DNA of 64,000 bases from Amia ocellicauda (lineage: Eukaryota > Chordata > Actinopteri > Amiiformes > Amiidae). Location of the stretch: positions 3,967,676 through 4,031,675 of the forward strand of contig NC_089869.1 of assembly GCF_036373705.1 (NCBI RefSeq). The letters are read 5' to 3'. A program made the translations under genes and the position numbers. This document shows, one piece after another, positions 1 to 12,032 of the stretch (position 1 is the stretch's first letter; each line of letters opens with the position of its first letter). The notes under the pieces are model-generated. The model did no database searches. It had not been told where the DNA came from and was given only the letters and a program-made list of their open reading frames with translations.

Positions 1-153
1 TTGTCAAAATAAATGATTATTGCACATCTGTGACTTGACCGCATCTTGCCTCTAAAAAGAATCTTAAAAGAGAAACCAATTGACCTATGAGTTTTCAGTT
101 CAACTATTTATTTAGATTGACTGGAAAACCAAGCATTTCCAAATTCTCTTACA
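1..153 (+). repeat. 5' LTR, terminal 153 bp (copy 1)
   Basis: This matches the last 153 bp of the LTR at 7215-7886 with about one difference, and ends in the LTR terminus TCTTACA. It contains an AATAAA-type polyadenylation signal near position 10, so it covers the end of R and U5. The rest lies left of the window. Confidence 0.95.
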
Positions 154-156
154 AAG

Positions 157-174
157 TGGTGGCCAGTACGGGGA
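157..174 (+). promoter_or_regulatory. Primer-binding site, tRNA-Ile type (copy 1)
   Basis: TGGTGGCCAGTACGGGGA lies 3 nt after the LTR end, the expected place for the minus-strand primer site. Its complement ends in CCA and reads as the T arm and acceptor 3' strand of a vertebrate tRNA-Ile(AAU), with at most one difference from the sequence I remember. The primer identity is from memory. Confidence 0.75.
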
Positions 175-424
175 TGATGACGGATATTTGCTACAAGTCA
201 CAGATTGCTCTGGAGTATTAATGTGCATGCATTGACAGAACAGCGCTGTATATCCGACTTTGCCTGAAAGACGAACCTCGCGTAACGGTGTCGTCAGCAA
301 AGCCAGGATTGTACGAACTGATCATTGACCTTAGGAGTGTGTAGTGATTTCAACTCCAAGGAGGAAAACCACATAAAGTGTGGGCGAGTGATTGAAAAGT
401 TACCTTCTGTAAACAGAGGCAAAC

Positions 425-2167
425 ATGGATGATCTGTGTCAGAAGGCAAGCCGGTGTGTCCATAAAGACCGAATTAAAAACGCCATAGCAAAGTGTGTGA
501 GCACTTCATTACAGAACTTAGAGTCCTGTTTAGCAGAGTTAACAAACGAAAAAGTGAAGAAGTCACAACTGAAATTATCTGTTCTGTATGGGTTAGCTCA
601 GTGTGTTAAGATCTTATCTGATCATTCTGCCGAGGTAGAAACTAAATTGAAACGTGTTAGCGATGATACATCTGCCCTGCTTTTACAAAATGCAGAGTTG
701 AAACTTCAGATGCAGACAGTGAGCAATAATGCTGTGATCGCAGCTGCTGCCTGTTTCGATGAAGAGCAACGCAGATCTGACAATGAGAGTCTGAGAAAAG
801 AGAATCGCACTTTACAGCAACAGTTGAATGATTGCCAGGCAGCTCTCAGACACACTGCGACCAAAGTTTCCCAAAGTAATCACACCGCATTTAAACAGCT
901 AGTAATGCGCTTAAAAACCAAACTAGGCATGAAAACTGCTATCATTGCAGCTGTCGGAGGTCCGTGTTGTCCTGAACTGGACTCTGATGATGATGAATAT
1001 TGGGAAGAGCTAGAGAGAGAGGCGTGGGACTGTGAATTCAATCCTGAATCCGCTCCCGTCTGTGTGGTTCGCACTCGGGCTGCAGTGAAACGCAGGATGT
1101 TAAGGACGAGCGACACAGAGCCGAGTCCAATACATGAAAGTACGAGAAGACGAAGTCATTCAGAAAGTACAGACAGCTCTGATGATCCTCAAGTCAGTAA
1201 TGAGCCTCAGACAACTAAGCGTCTGACTGCTCTGGAACTGAGAGCAATCAAAGATGATTTGGGTCCAATTACTCTAGAGACAGATTTAGAGGAATTAATA
1301 ATTCGACTTTTATCTTGCATTCAGTTACACCCACAACTGAACGACCTGCATTGGAAAACAATAGTTTTAGCTGCATGTTCTCCAACTTTAAGATCCCTGT
1401 TAAGTGTTGATGAAGTGGGGAGAGCAAGTTCGTGGACTGAGGTCTTAGAGTTAATAAGCGAATCTTGTGGCTGGGATGCAGCAGATTGGGGAAGTAAATT
1501 TTATTCTGCAACACAGAGAAAAGGTGAACATGTAAGGGCATATGCCCTGAGAAAACGAGCTCTCTATTTGTTTCTGGATACAATTGATGATGATATATAT
1601 GATGAACAGTTTAAGAATTCCTTTTTACATGGATTAAACCCTGATTTGAAGGCAATCCTGGGCATCTCAGCTGATGCAACCGAGGATTGGGAGAATTTGT
1701 TTCCTAAAATTTGCAGAGCACAGGAATTAGTGAAAAAAGGAGCTTGGAAATGTGTTAAAATTGATAATAAGGGGAAAACTGAAAAAGAATCCCGTGAAAA
1801 ACTATTCCAGGTCGAGGGGCCTCATGTTTTCTTAAACACTGAGCCTGAATATGGGCGTTGTCCCCCTCATAATCCTCACTGGGAAAAGAAACCTAACTCT
1901 GGTTACAAGCATAACAGGGGCAGAAGTGACCGCGCTGGAGATCAGACTCACACTCACCCCAAGTTTAACAGACAGGCCGGGACACCCCGAGGTGCGGTGC
2001 CTAACGTGACTCCTCCCACATACGATGAGTCAAAGGCAGCACCGACTCCTCCTCAGTACTCAACTCCTCCCCTGTATCCGCAGAAAGAGCTACAGCTCCT
2101 GCGTCAGGAAGTGCAACAACTGTGCACTAATCTCATACGGAAAGCAGCCCATGCACAGCACGCATAG
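425..2167 (+). CDS. gag: gag region of fossil LTR element, copy 1
   Basis: A 580-residue gag frame beginning at the first ATG after the leader. Residues ~70-150 are leucine-, glutamine- and charge-rich with coiled-coil character. An acidic stretch follows at ~187-203. Residues ~345-425 resemble a gammaretroviral capsid helical region (FLHGL motif). The last ~90 residues are proline- and arginine/glycine-rich, as expected for a nucleocapsid-type tail. The frame ends in UAG, and the pol sequence continues in the same frame, matching the stop read-through that gammaretroviruses use to make Gag-Pol. It is part of a broken element. Confidence 0.85.
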   Translation: MDDLCQKASRCVHKDRIKNAIAKCVSTSLQNLESCLAELTNEKVKKSQLKLSVLYGLAQCVKILSDHSAEVETKLKRVSDDTSALLLQNAELKLQMQTVSNNAVIAAAACFDEEQRRSDNESLRKENRTLQQQLNDCQAALRHTATKVSQSNHTAFKQLVMRLKTKLGMKTAIIAAVGGPCCPELDSDDDEYWEELEREAWDCEFNPESAPVCVVRTRAAVKRRMLRTSDTEPSPIHESTRRRSHSESTDSSDDPQVSNEPQTTKRLTALELRAIKDDLGPITLETDLEELIIRLLSCIQLHPQLNDLHWKTIVLAACSPTLRSLLSVDEVGRASSWTEVLELISESCGWDAADWGSKFYSATQRKGEHVRAYALRKRALYLFLDTIDDDIYDEQFKNSFLHGLNPDLKAILGISADATEDWENLFPKICRAQELVKKGAWKCVKIDNKGKTEKESREKLFQVEGPHVFLNTEPEYGRCPPHNPHWEKKPNSGYKHNRGRSDRAGDQTHTHPKFNRQAGTPRGAVPNVTPPTYDESKAAPTPPQYSTPPLYPQKELQLLRQEVQQLCTNLIRKAAHAQHA

Positions 2168-2173
2168 GGGTGC

Positions 2174-5100
2174 ATGGCCTCCCTGAAGGTAGAAACGAAG
2201 CTCTACCGGGACAGATGGAATAGGCCGATCTTAAGAGCAGCTGTTGACGGAGGCCCACAGCAATGCATGCTCTTAGACACTGGTGCTTCTGTGTCTGTCC
2301 TACATGCTCAATCTCCACACACACACACACATTATCTACAGGTATTACAGCTAATGTATCTGGGTTTAAGGGAGACATGACTACTGCTATGAAGGGTATA
2401 AAATGTAATTTGAAAATAGGTGATTATCAAACAACTTGGTCTCCTATATTAATGCCTTTACCTGAGGGTCAGTCAATTATTGGTTCGGATGTCTTGAGAA
2501 GAGAAGGTGTAATACTTGATTACGCTAATAATCAGATTTGGTTTAACAGAGGCAGAAATGTTGTGTACACTGTTAGTGATTCACATGCAGTATGTACTAT
2601 TAAGTCAGCAGGTGAATTACCGCTTCCATTCAATGAAAATTATGCAGTGAGGCAAATAATAGCAAAATACTCTGATGTGTTTGCCAGGCATAAGCATGAT
2701 TGTGGTAATGTGGGTCAGGAGGAAGACATCAATGGTCCTCCTCATTAATTTCAAAAACAATATGGGATCCCCACCGAAAGTCACGAATTTGTTGCAACTG
2801 TTATTAGTTCTCTGTTACAGCAAGCAGTCATAAGACATTGTACTTCTACAACGAACTCTCCTATTTGGCCTGTGCGGAAGCCAGACGGATCCTGGAGACT
2901 GACTGTGGACTACAGGCGACTCAATGCTGTGGCACCTACCTGTGCACCGATTGGAAGAGACACTGCCACTCTTCTGTCCCGTGTCCCAACTGACAGTAAG
3001 GTCTTCACAGTGCTGGACATTTCCAATGGTTTCTGGAGCGTTCCACTTGCTCAAAATTGCCAATACAAATTTGCTTTCACTTTTGACAATCAGCAATACA
3101 CATGGACTCGCTTACCGCAAGGTTTGCATAATTCTCCAACTATTTTTCACAAGCGGATGGCTGAGGCTATAGAAGGTTTTTCCAGACCTGAGTGCCTTGT
3201 CCAATACGTCGATGATCTACTGCTTGCTACAACTACAGAAGAAGAACATCTTCAGCTCTTTGATGAACTCTTAAGTCTCCTTTCACAAGCAGGTTTGAAA
3301 ATCAACCCAAAGAAAGTGCAATTGTTTCGAGACTCTGTTTCATATCTAGGGGTTACTCTCACTCCAGAGGGGAAATCACCTGACAATGCCAAGGTTCAGC
3401 TAATCATAAAGTTGCCTTTGCCTGTCACTAAAACTGCATTGCGTTCTTTCCTAGGTTTGATGGGATACCAACGAGACTTTATTCCAGAGTTTGCTACTTT
3501 TGCAAAGCCACTATATGAACTTTTGAGAAAAGAGGTGCCTGAAGATTTCTACAGTACTGAAACTTGGACAGAGAACCACACTAAAGCCGTTGAACAGTTA
3601 AAACAAGCATTGCTGCAAGCTACTGTGCTGCTAACTCCAAACCCTACACTACCTTTTCACCTAGAGGTGGGCTCCTCCAAAGAAGCACTGACTGCCGTGC
3701 TTTGTCAAGAACTCCACGGTGTGCTGAAACCAGTAGCCTTCGCTTCACGGTGTCTTCAGGGTGTTGAGAGACAGTATGATACGTGCACTAGACACTTGTT
3801 AGCGACTTTTTGGGCAGTGAAACATTTCACTTATATTACAGGACTGAACAAAGTGGTGCTACACACACCACATACTCCACTGAACTTGTTATTGAAGCCC
3901 ACAGATACTTTAGTTTCATCACAGAGACTTTCACATTGGACTTTGTTAATGTTGCAACGTGACTTAGACCTTGATTGTAAACGAACCACATTGATTCCAC
4001 AAATATTGCTTATGCAGGGTAAACCACATGAGTGTCCATTGCCTGACACTGATATTTTGCCTAATCCTTTTGTTTTTGAGCCGCGTTCACAGGTTCCGAA
4101 TGTGTATATTGATGGATCAGCATACATTTGTAAGAACTCTGGTAGATTGCTAGCAGGTTTTGCAGTATTGTTCCCCGAGTACACTGTTACATTTTCTTGT
4201 CCAGGACAATCGTCACAATATTCTGAATTGGCAGCTTTGCTAGAAACCCTTAGGATAACTGATGATTCTGCAGATATTTATACAGATAGTGCTTATGTTG
4301 TTACTGCATGTAACTTGCTAACTCTCTATGCCAAAAATAATTTCCGATCATCAGATGATCGTCCCTTGAAACATGCTACCTTACTACAGCATATCTGGTC
4401 TTCTATTCAGTCGAGACCAGGCGAAATTGCTGTTTTGAAAGTTAAGGCCCATGTGAGAAAGGATCGTAGAGGTGAACATCATATCAGAAATGATGAAGCT
4501 GTTCGGTGTGCTAAATTTGCTGCTAGACATTGTGGTCCGTGGCATTTGCCAGACCCATTACCTACCAATGAAAATGTCTCTGCCTTGGCTAACTCACAGT
4601 CTCTTTTTGAGATTCAAAAATTAGATTCAGACATCCAGACTAATATTCACTGGCATTTGCAGGAGAAACCGCTTTAACAACCTACGTTTTGGTCTCACAA
4701 CAGTACTCTGGTGGGTGTGGGTGATTCTGACAAAGTCCTCATGGTAAACATTCCACAATCTGAATACCCTGTAGTCTGTGTTCCCTCACAATTAGCTCCA
4801 GATATTTTTGACCTATTTCACAACTCACCAGTAGGAGGTCATTTTTCTGTAGAAAAGACACTAGAGAAGATTACACAGAACTACTGGTGGCCGACTATGA
4901 AAGCTGACATGACCACTGCATGTAACCACTGTCTTGTCTGCTTACAGGTGAATCCTGCACCTTTCACACACAAATCCAAACTCAGACTATCAACTCCGCC
5001 GGAAGGTCCCTGGACTCATATTCAAATTGATTTCATTGGTCCTTTAGCCAAAACATCACAGGGAAACCAGTATATTTTGGTTATCCTTGACAAATTCACA

Positions 5101-5853
5101 AAGTGGATTGAAGCTTTTCCTTGCAGACATGCCACAGCTGCCACTGTAGCGAAAACTCTCATACAAAATGTGTTCACTAGGTGGGGACTACCGAAGGTGA
5201 TTGATAGTGATCGAGGAACACATTTCACAAGCAGTGTAGTGAAAGTTATGTGTCAAGCATTAGGCATCACCCAGAAATTACATATTCCATTCCTCCCTCA
5301 ATCGTCAGGAGTAGTCGAGCGTGGAAACCGCGCTTTAAAAACACTTTTGAAAAAAATGTGCCAAGACAATCCAAAAAGGTGGGCTGAGGCATTACCTCTG
5401 TGCCTAATGGCAATGCGGTCAACACCACACTCCACTACCAGAATTACACCACATCAAGCAATGACTAGACGTCTTATGCATGTCCCAGGACATTGTTTGC
5501 TTCCTTTAGAAGAACAACCTGTTCTTTTGCAAGCTGCTAATGTGACTTGGTTACGAAATTGCCTAGCGTCTGTAGATCAAATGCAACGCTTTGTAGCTAA
5601 ACAATTAGGCCACAAACAGAGACAAATTAAGAAATATTTTGACACCAAAGTTTATGAAGAATAACTACAGATTGGTGACAGATGTATGGTTCGAAATTAC
5701 AAACACAAACGCCATACCTCAGAAGCCGATTGGTATGGACCATTCCTCATTGTGGACAAATTAAGTCCAGCAGTGTACAAAGTCAAAATTCAGGAAAAAG
5801 GTAAAGATACTCTTAAATGGTTTCACATCAATCAGATAAAAACTGTTAAGTGA
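2174..5853 (+). pseudogene. pol: pro-pol region of fossil LTR element, copy 1
   Basis: In order: an aspartic protease segment (LLDTGAS), reverse transcriptase (LPQG and YVDD motifs), RNase H (YIDGSAY, YTDSAY), integrase with a CxxC zinc-binding segment and DDE core, and a C-terminal GPY/F-like domain. The order PR-RT-RH-IN and the lack of a chromodomain fit a retrovirus rather than a typical Ty3/gypsy element. The region is broken by a small number of changes and is treated as a fossil. Confidence 0.9.
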
Positions 5854-5893
5854 TCACTGCTACCCTTGATCTTTCAGGTGTTCCTGAGAGAAA

Positions 5894-7070
5894 ATGGAGA
5901 CCATGATGCTATTCCTCGTTGGTTTCCTGGGGTTTGTCATTGATGCTGCAATAGTTTACAAACAACCATGAGACTCCATAACCATTATGGGAATTGCAAG
6001 CCTAAAATTTGTTCTGAATATTGATAATCTGACTTAGATGTAGAAACTGCTCTAATAGTATCCATGTGTGTTATCCTCATTTAAACTCTATAATATGTGT
6101 TACTGGATCTGTAGTTAGTAGACACTTGGTTTGTGATGTATATGATGCACAAACTTGTCAATCCCTGTCACTTGAATTTCCGTAACTGATGAAAACTGTT
6201 AGTGTTACCAATTGAAACCACATATAGACACTATACTATAGGTTTTGTTTTTATTCTGTATACAGCTGAAAATGTGATGAAGTTCCTGCATAATATGTAT
6301 GATTTAGGTATTATTGCAGATGGAAAAGTATTAACTCTACGACAATTACCTCCATTTGTAGGTCAAATGAGAACCTCATGGAATGTTGTTGATCATACTG
6401 AATGTTGAATCACCTATCGCTCTACTATGTTGTGTACATGTTACGTTACTGGAGACTCATTACAGTTTAGGGTTAATGACATAACCAAGTTATCAACCTT
6501 ACCTGCTGTACCTGTGGATAAAAAAGGATATTTGCAAGCACGACTAGTAGGCAATGACACGTAGTGCATTACAGCAAACTATTATTTGTACAATAATTTG
6601 GAATGTCGAATAACTAACTCCACTTTATGTGTTCAAACCAGAAGTGCAATTAAGATTGGTGATCTGACCTTGCCTTATATTCCGCAAGACTTACATTTTG
6701 CACCCACGTTGCCAGCTATGTTTGCAGAGATCCTGAAACCTGTTGATGCGAAGGTTTTATTGAATATGGAGCCTTTGTTGTAACTTTCTAGTATAAAACT
6801 CAATCACAAAACAGTTCAACAGGGGGTACAACATTTGATTTCTGATGGAAATATGGAGAACACTTACAATCATTCTTAATGGGATTTTGCTTTTAAAGGT
6901 GGTACTTTCTTATCTGTGTTAATTGTTACTATGTGTATGTTTTATTACCTATGTCCTCTAATATGCACTTATTATAGTGATGTTATCACCATTCGGCGTG
7001 AGACATTAGTTTCACGTAATAAGCTTGGTAAATCCAATCTACCTCACAACTACATATAACAGGCTCATTG
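5894..7070 (+). pseudogene. Decayed env-like region, copy 1
   Basis: The region starts with a hydrophobic, signal-peptide-like segment just downstream of a TTTCAG sequence, consistent with the spliced env mRNA of retroviruses. Short open segments follow, one cysteine-containing, and near the end a hydrophobic stretch that could be a transmembrane anchor. Position and these features suggest env; I recognise no specific envelope family. It is heavily broken. The matching region in the second element is decayed in much the same way. Confidence 0.55.
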
Positions 7071-7214
7071 ACTAAATGTTTATTTGTATTTTGTAATTCC
7101 TGTTTTAATTTGTTTTGTTTTGTTTTGTTTTGTTCTGCATTCTTTTTATATTATTGTATTATTTACTGAAAGGTCAAACATCTGTTGAATGTTTTTCCCT
7201 CCCAAGGTGGGGAC
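7071..7214 (+). other. 3' non-coding segment with polypurine tract (copy 1)
   Basis: This AT-rich segment contains a GTTTT-repeat stretch near 7110-7135. It ends in the purine-rich AAGGTGGGGA just before the 3' LTR, the position of a retroviral plus-strand primer. Confidence 0.75.
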
Positions 7215-7886
7215 TGTAAGATATTATTTGTTTGAATATATTTTTCTATGGGAAATTCTATACCATCTGGTTTGGTAGAGGAAACAGACCTCCTCCATTT
7301 TATCTAAGTTCCCTGGTAGCCCTGGTAGCCCTGGTAACCCTATCTTTATGACCAGAGACCAAAAAGGGACCTGTCCTCTGATTGGCTCCTAGCCAAATTC
7401 AAAATGACCCCCACTTCTAACTTACTTTAGCATAAGGCACCCAAGTCATGGTGGTGGCAAAATGCTATTGGTTGGAAGGAAACCGTATAAAAGGGAAAAC
7501 AAAGAGAATTTGAGTTTCTCTTAACTTCTTCATCCTGCAACGAGACACAAGACAGAGCTGAAGAGGAGAGACAGAGAGAGACACACCGCTTCCTGCCTGA
7601 CCAGACTGGCCTATAAGCTGTACTGTGAGGAGAAAGAAGAAAATGGGTATTATCTGTTTCTTACTGTAATCCAGCAGAAGCTTAATTTAACTTATTTTCA
7701 GTATTATAATTGAATGATATTAGTTTCCTATTTTTGTCAAAATAAATGATTATTGCACATCTGTGACTTGACCGCATCTTGCCTCTAAAAAGAATCTTAA
7801 AAGAGAAACCAATTGACCTATGAGATTTCAGTTCAACTATTTATTTAGATTGACTGGAAAACCAAGCATTTCCAAATTCTCTTACA
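7215..7886 (+). repeat. 3' LTR (copy 1), 672 bp
   Basis: The LTR starts TGTAAGA and ends TCTTACA, a perfect 7-bp terminal inverted repeat. It carries a TATAAAAG box at 7486-7493 with an ATTGG (reverse CCAAT) at ~7467, and AATAAA at 7741-7746, giving a plausible U3-R-U5 layout. Its last 153 bp match the 5' LTR tail at the window start. Confidence 0.95.
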
Positions 7887-10800
7887 ATATTTATGTCTGT
7901 CTATCACTAACTCTCATTCGTTTACACTCTACGATGCAGAGAAAGCGTGCATGCATCAGAAACTGGCAAACTGCAGCGGTAACACGCAACGTGGTGGACC
8001 CCAGTGCTTTGACCAACTAAGCCATGGCGCCAAGGCGCAACTCTGTACTACTGTTCAAGCAAGTGGTGGACCTCTGTCTTTCGGACCCAGGTCTTTCCTA
8101 GAATGGATTCATCCATCCAGCCATCCATCCTCCCTTTGATTATTTATGTCTGTCAATCACTAACGGTCATTCGTTTACACTCTACGATGCAGAGTAGGCG
8201 TGCATGCATCAGAAACAGGCAAACGTCAGCGGTAACACGCAACGTGGTGGATCCCAGTGCTTTGACCAACTAAGCCATGGCGCCAAGGCGCAACTCTGTA
8301 CTACTGTAAAAGCAAATGGGTGACCTCTGTCATTCGGACCCAGGTCTTTCCTAGAATGGATCCATCCAGCCTACCTCCCGTTGATTTTTATGTCTGTCTA
8401 TCACTAACGGTCATTCATTTACACTCTACGATGCAGACAAGGCGTGCTTGCAACAGAAACAGGCAAACTGCAGCGGTAACGCGCAACGTGGTGGACCCCA
8501 GTGCTTTGACCAACTAAGCCATGGCGCCAAGGCGCAACTCTGTACTACTGTAAAAGCAAATGGTGGACCTCTGTCATTCGGACCCAGGTCTTTCCAAGAA
8601 TGGATCCATCCAGCCATCCTCCCTTTGATATTTATGTCTGTATATCAATAACGGTCATTCGTTTACACTCTACGATGCAGAGAAGGCGTGCTTGCAACAG
8701 AAACAGGCAAACTGCAGCGGTAACGCGCAACGTGGTGGACCCCAGTGCTTTGACCTACTAAGCCATGGCGCCAAGGCGTAACTCTGTACTACTGTAAAAG
8801 CAAATGGTGGACCTCTGTCTTTCGGACCCAGGTCTTTCCAAGAATGGATCCATCCAAACATCCTCCCTTTGATATTTATGTCTGTCTATCAATAACGGTC
8901 ATTCGTTTACACTCTACGATGCAGAGAAGGCGTGCTTGCAACAGAAACAGGCAAACTGCAGCGGTAACGCGCAACGTGGTGGACCCCAGTGCTTTGACCT
9001 ACTAAGCCATGGCGCCAAGGCGTAACTCTGTACTACTGTAAAAGCAAATGGTGGACCTCTGTCTTTCGGACCCAGGTCGTTCCAAGAATGGATCCATCCA
9101 GCCATCCATCCTCCCTTTGATTATTTATGTCTGTCTATCACTAACGGTCATTCGTATACACTCTATGATGCAGAGAAAGCGTGCATGCATAAGAAACTGG
9201 CAAACGTCAGCGTTAACGCGCAACGTGGTGGACCCCAGTGCTTTGACCAACTAAGCCATGGCGCCAAGGCACAACTCTGTACTACTGTAAAAGCAAATGG
9301 TGGACCTCTGTCATTCGGACCCAGGTCTTTCCAAGAATGGATCCATCCAGCCATCCTCCCTTTGATATTTATGTCTGTATATCAATAACGGTCATTCGTT
9401 TACACTCTACGATGCAGAGAAGGCGTGCTTGCAACAGAAACAGGCAAACTGCAGCGGTAACGCGCAACGTGGTGGACCCCAGTGCTTTGACCTACTAAGC
9501 CATGGCGCCAAGGCGTAACTCTGTACTACTGTAAAAGCAAATGGTGGACCTCTGTCTTTCGGACCCACGTCTTTCCAAGAATGGATCCATCCAAACATCC
9601 TCCCTTTGATATTTATGTCTGTCTATCAATAACGGTCATTCGTTTACACTCTACGATGCAGAGAAGGCGTGCTTGCAACAGAAACAGGCAAACTGCAGCG
9701 GTAACGCGCAACGTGGTGGACCCCAGTGCTTTGACCTACTAAGCCATGGCGCCAAGGCGTAACTCTGTACTACTGTAAAAGCAAATGGTGGACCTCTGTC
9801 TTTCGGACCCACGTCTTTCCAAGAATGGATCCATCCAAACATCCTCCCTTTGATATTTATGTCTGTCTATCAATAACGGTCATTCGTTTACACTCTACGA
9901 TGCAGAGAAGGCGTGCTTGCAACAGAAACAGGCAAACTGCAGCGGTAACGCGCAACGTGGTGGACCCCAGTGCTTTGACCTACTAAGCCATGGCGCCAAG
10001 GCGTAACTCTGTACTACTGTAAAAGCAAATGGTGGACCTCTGTCTTTCGGACCCAGGTCTTTCCAAGAATGGATCCATCCAGCCATCCTCCCTTTGATAT
10101 TTATGTCTGTCTATCAATAATTGTCATTCGTTTACACTCTACGATGCAGAGAAGGCGTGCTTGCAACAGAAACAGGCAAACTGCAGCGGTAACGCGCAAC
10201 GTGGTGGACCCCAGTGCTTTGACCTACTAAGCCATGGCGCCAAAGCACAACTCTGTACTACTTTAAAAGCAAATGCTGGACCTCTGTCATTCGGACCCAG
10301 GTCTTTCCTAGAATGGATCCATCCAGCCAGCCATCCATCCTCCCTTTGATTATTTATGTCTGTCTATTACTAACGGTCATTCGTTTACACTCTACGATGC
10401 AGAGAAAGCGTGCATGCATCAGAAACTGGCAAACGTCAGCGGTAACACGCAACGTGGTGGACCCCAGTGCTTTGACCAACTAAGCCATGGCGCCAAGGTG
10501 CAACTCTGTACTACTGCAGAAGCAAATGGTGGACCTCTGTCAATCGGACCCAGGTCTTTCCTAGAATGGATCCATCCAGCCATCCATCCTCCCTTTGATT
10601 ATTTATGTCTGTCTATCACTAACGGTCATTTGTATACACTCTACGATGCAGAGAAAGCGTGCATGCATAAGAAACTGGCAAACGTCAGCGTTAACGCGCA
10701 ACGTGGTGGACCCCAGTGCTTTGACCAACTAAGCCATGGTGCCAAGGCGCAACTCTGTACTACTGTAAAAGCAAATGGTGGAACTCTGTCATTCGGACCC

Positions 10801-11698
10801 AGGTCTTTCCAAGAATGGATCCATCCAGCCATCCTCCCTTTGATATTTATGTCTGTCTATCAATAACGGACATTCGTTTACACTCTACGATGCAGAGAGG
10901 GCGTGCTTGCAACAGAAACTGGCAAACTGCAGCGGTAACACGCAACGTAGTGGACCCCAGTGCTTTGACCAACTAAGCCATGGCGCCAAGGCACAACTCT
11001 GTACTACTGTAAAAGCAAATGCTAGACCTCTGTCATTCGGACCCAGGTCTTTCCTAGGATGCATCCATCCAGCCATCCTCCCTTTGATATTTATGTCTGT
11101 CTATCAATAACGGTCATTCGTTTACACTCTACGATGCAGAGAAGGCGTGCTTGCAACAGAAACAGGCAAACTGCAGCGGTAACGCGCAACGTGGTGGACC
11201 CCAGTGCTCTGACCTACTAAGCCATGGTGCCAAGGCGTAACTCTGTACTGCTGTAAAAGCAAATGGTGGACCTCTGTCTTTCGGACCCTGGTCTTTCCAA
11301 GAATGGGTCCATCCAGCCATCCTCCCTTTGATATTTATGTCTGTCTATCAATAATTGTCATTCGTTTACACTCTACGATGCAGAGAAGGCGTGCTTGCAA
11401 CAGAAACAGGCAAACTGCAGCGGTAACGCGCAACGTGGTGGACCCCAGTGCTCTGACCTACTAAGCCATGGTGCCAAGGCGTAACTCTGTACTGCTGTAA
11501 AAGCAAATGGTGGACCTCTGTCATTCGGACCCAGGACTTTCCAAGAATGGATCCATCCAGCCATCCATCATCCCTTTGATTATTTATGTCTGTCTATCAC
11601 TAACGGTCATTCGTTTACACTATACGATGCAGAGAAGGCGTGCTTGCAACAGAAACTGGCAAACGTCAGCGGAAACACGCAACATGGTGGACCCCAGT
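7887..11698. repeat. tRNA-Thr-derived satellite block A (~15 monomers)
   Basis: Tandem monomers spaced 244, 249 or 253 bp. The classes differ mainly in the number of CCAT/CCAG units before CCCTTTGAT and in TTGATATTTATG versus TTGATTATTTATG. Each monomer holds, on the - strand, GGCGCCATGGCTTAGT(T/A)GG and the following bases to about nt 28 of tRNA-Thr(AGU), then unrelated sequence in place of the anticodon arm. Monomers at 9407 and 9651 are almost identical, showing very recent local duplication. The first bases (ATAT) abut the retroelement. Confidence 0.93.
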
Positions 11699-11714
11699 CA
11701 CAGCTGCTGCGCCT

Positions 11715-11737
11715 GTCTCTGTGGCGCAATCGCATAT

Positions 11738-11771
<34 letters not shown>

Positions 11772-11788
11772 GAGCCCACCCAGGGACG
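11715..11788 (+). tRNA. tRNA-Asn(GUU), cassette 1, D-arm altered
   Basis: This 74-nt cloverleaf has anticodon GTT in a TTCGG/CCGAA stem and a B box GGTTCGAGCCC. Unlike the other copies, two bases in the D arm have changed, which removes the last G of the A box and breaks a D-stem pair, so it is probably weak or inactive. No T4 run follows on the + strand before the convergent tRNA-Thr(CGU), so termination is unclear. Confidence 0.85.
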
Positions 11789-11958
11789 TCCGTCTACTTC
11801 TTACCTCATTGCTTCCATTCGTGGTTTGAGACCTGGACCTCTGCTTTCTAATCTCCTGTCCAAGAAACATCGCCTCATGCAGTAACAATGGCTACGCTGC
11901 CAAAAACTTAAACTTGCCCCACAGTCTTGCTGTACATAGCCTCTGCCTCCTTCAGGCC

Positions 11959-12032
11959 AGGCACCGCTGGGATTTGAACCCAGGATTTCCTGTTTACGAG
12001 ACAGGTGCTTTCACCAGCTAAGCCACGGCGCC
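11959..12032 (-). tRNA. tRNA-Thr(CGU), cassette 1
   Basis: A 74-nt gene reading ACG codons. The acceptor GGCGCCG pairs with CGGTGCC, the anticodon stem CCTGT/ACAGG holds anticodon CGT, the A box is TGGCTTAGCTGG and the B box GGTTCAAATCC. All stems pair, there is no intron and CCA is not encoded. The first T5 run lies about 53 nt downstream (11902-11906 on +), implying a long 3' trailer. Confidence 0.92.

Larger units (their letters stand above)
1..7886 (+). mobile_element. Class I ERV-like LTR element, copy 1 (left end outside window)
   Basis: A retrovirus-like element reading left to right: the last part of a 5' LTR, a tRNA-Ile-type primer-binding site, gag, protease-reverse transcriptase-RNase H-integrase, a decayed env-like region, a polypurine tract and a full 672-bp 3' LTR. 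The YVDD polymerase motif, a GPY/F-type integrase tail and gag and pol in one frame across a UAG codon place it in the gamma/epsilon-like (class I) group; the exact genus is uncertain. It is a fossil: gag is open, pol has a few breaks, and the env-like region has more. By eye it is about 98-99% identical to the copy at 41941-50320. It ends inside a satellite monomer, followed directly by ATAT. Confidence 0.93.

Noticed and set aside
2872-4677. A Ty3/gypsy (chromodomain) assignment for the LTR elements
   Set aside because: The gag-pol arrangement across an in-frame UAG, the env-like region, the 4-bp target duplication and the GPY/F-like tail without a chromodomain fit a class I endogenous retrovirus better.
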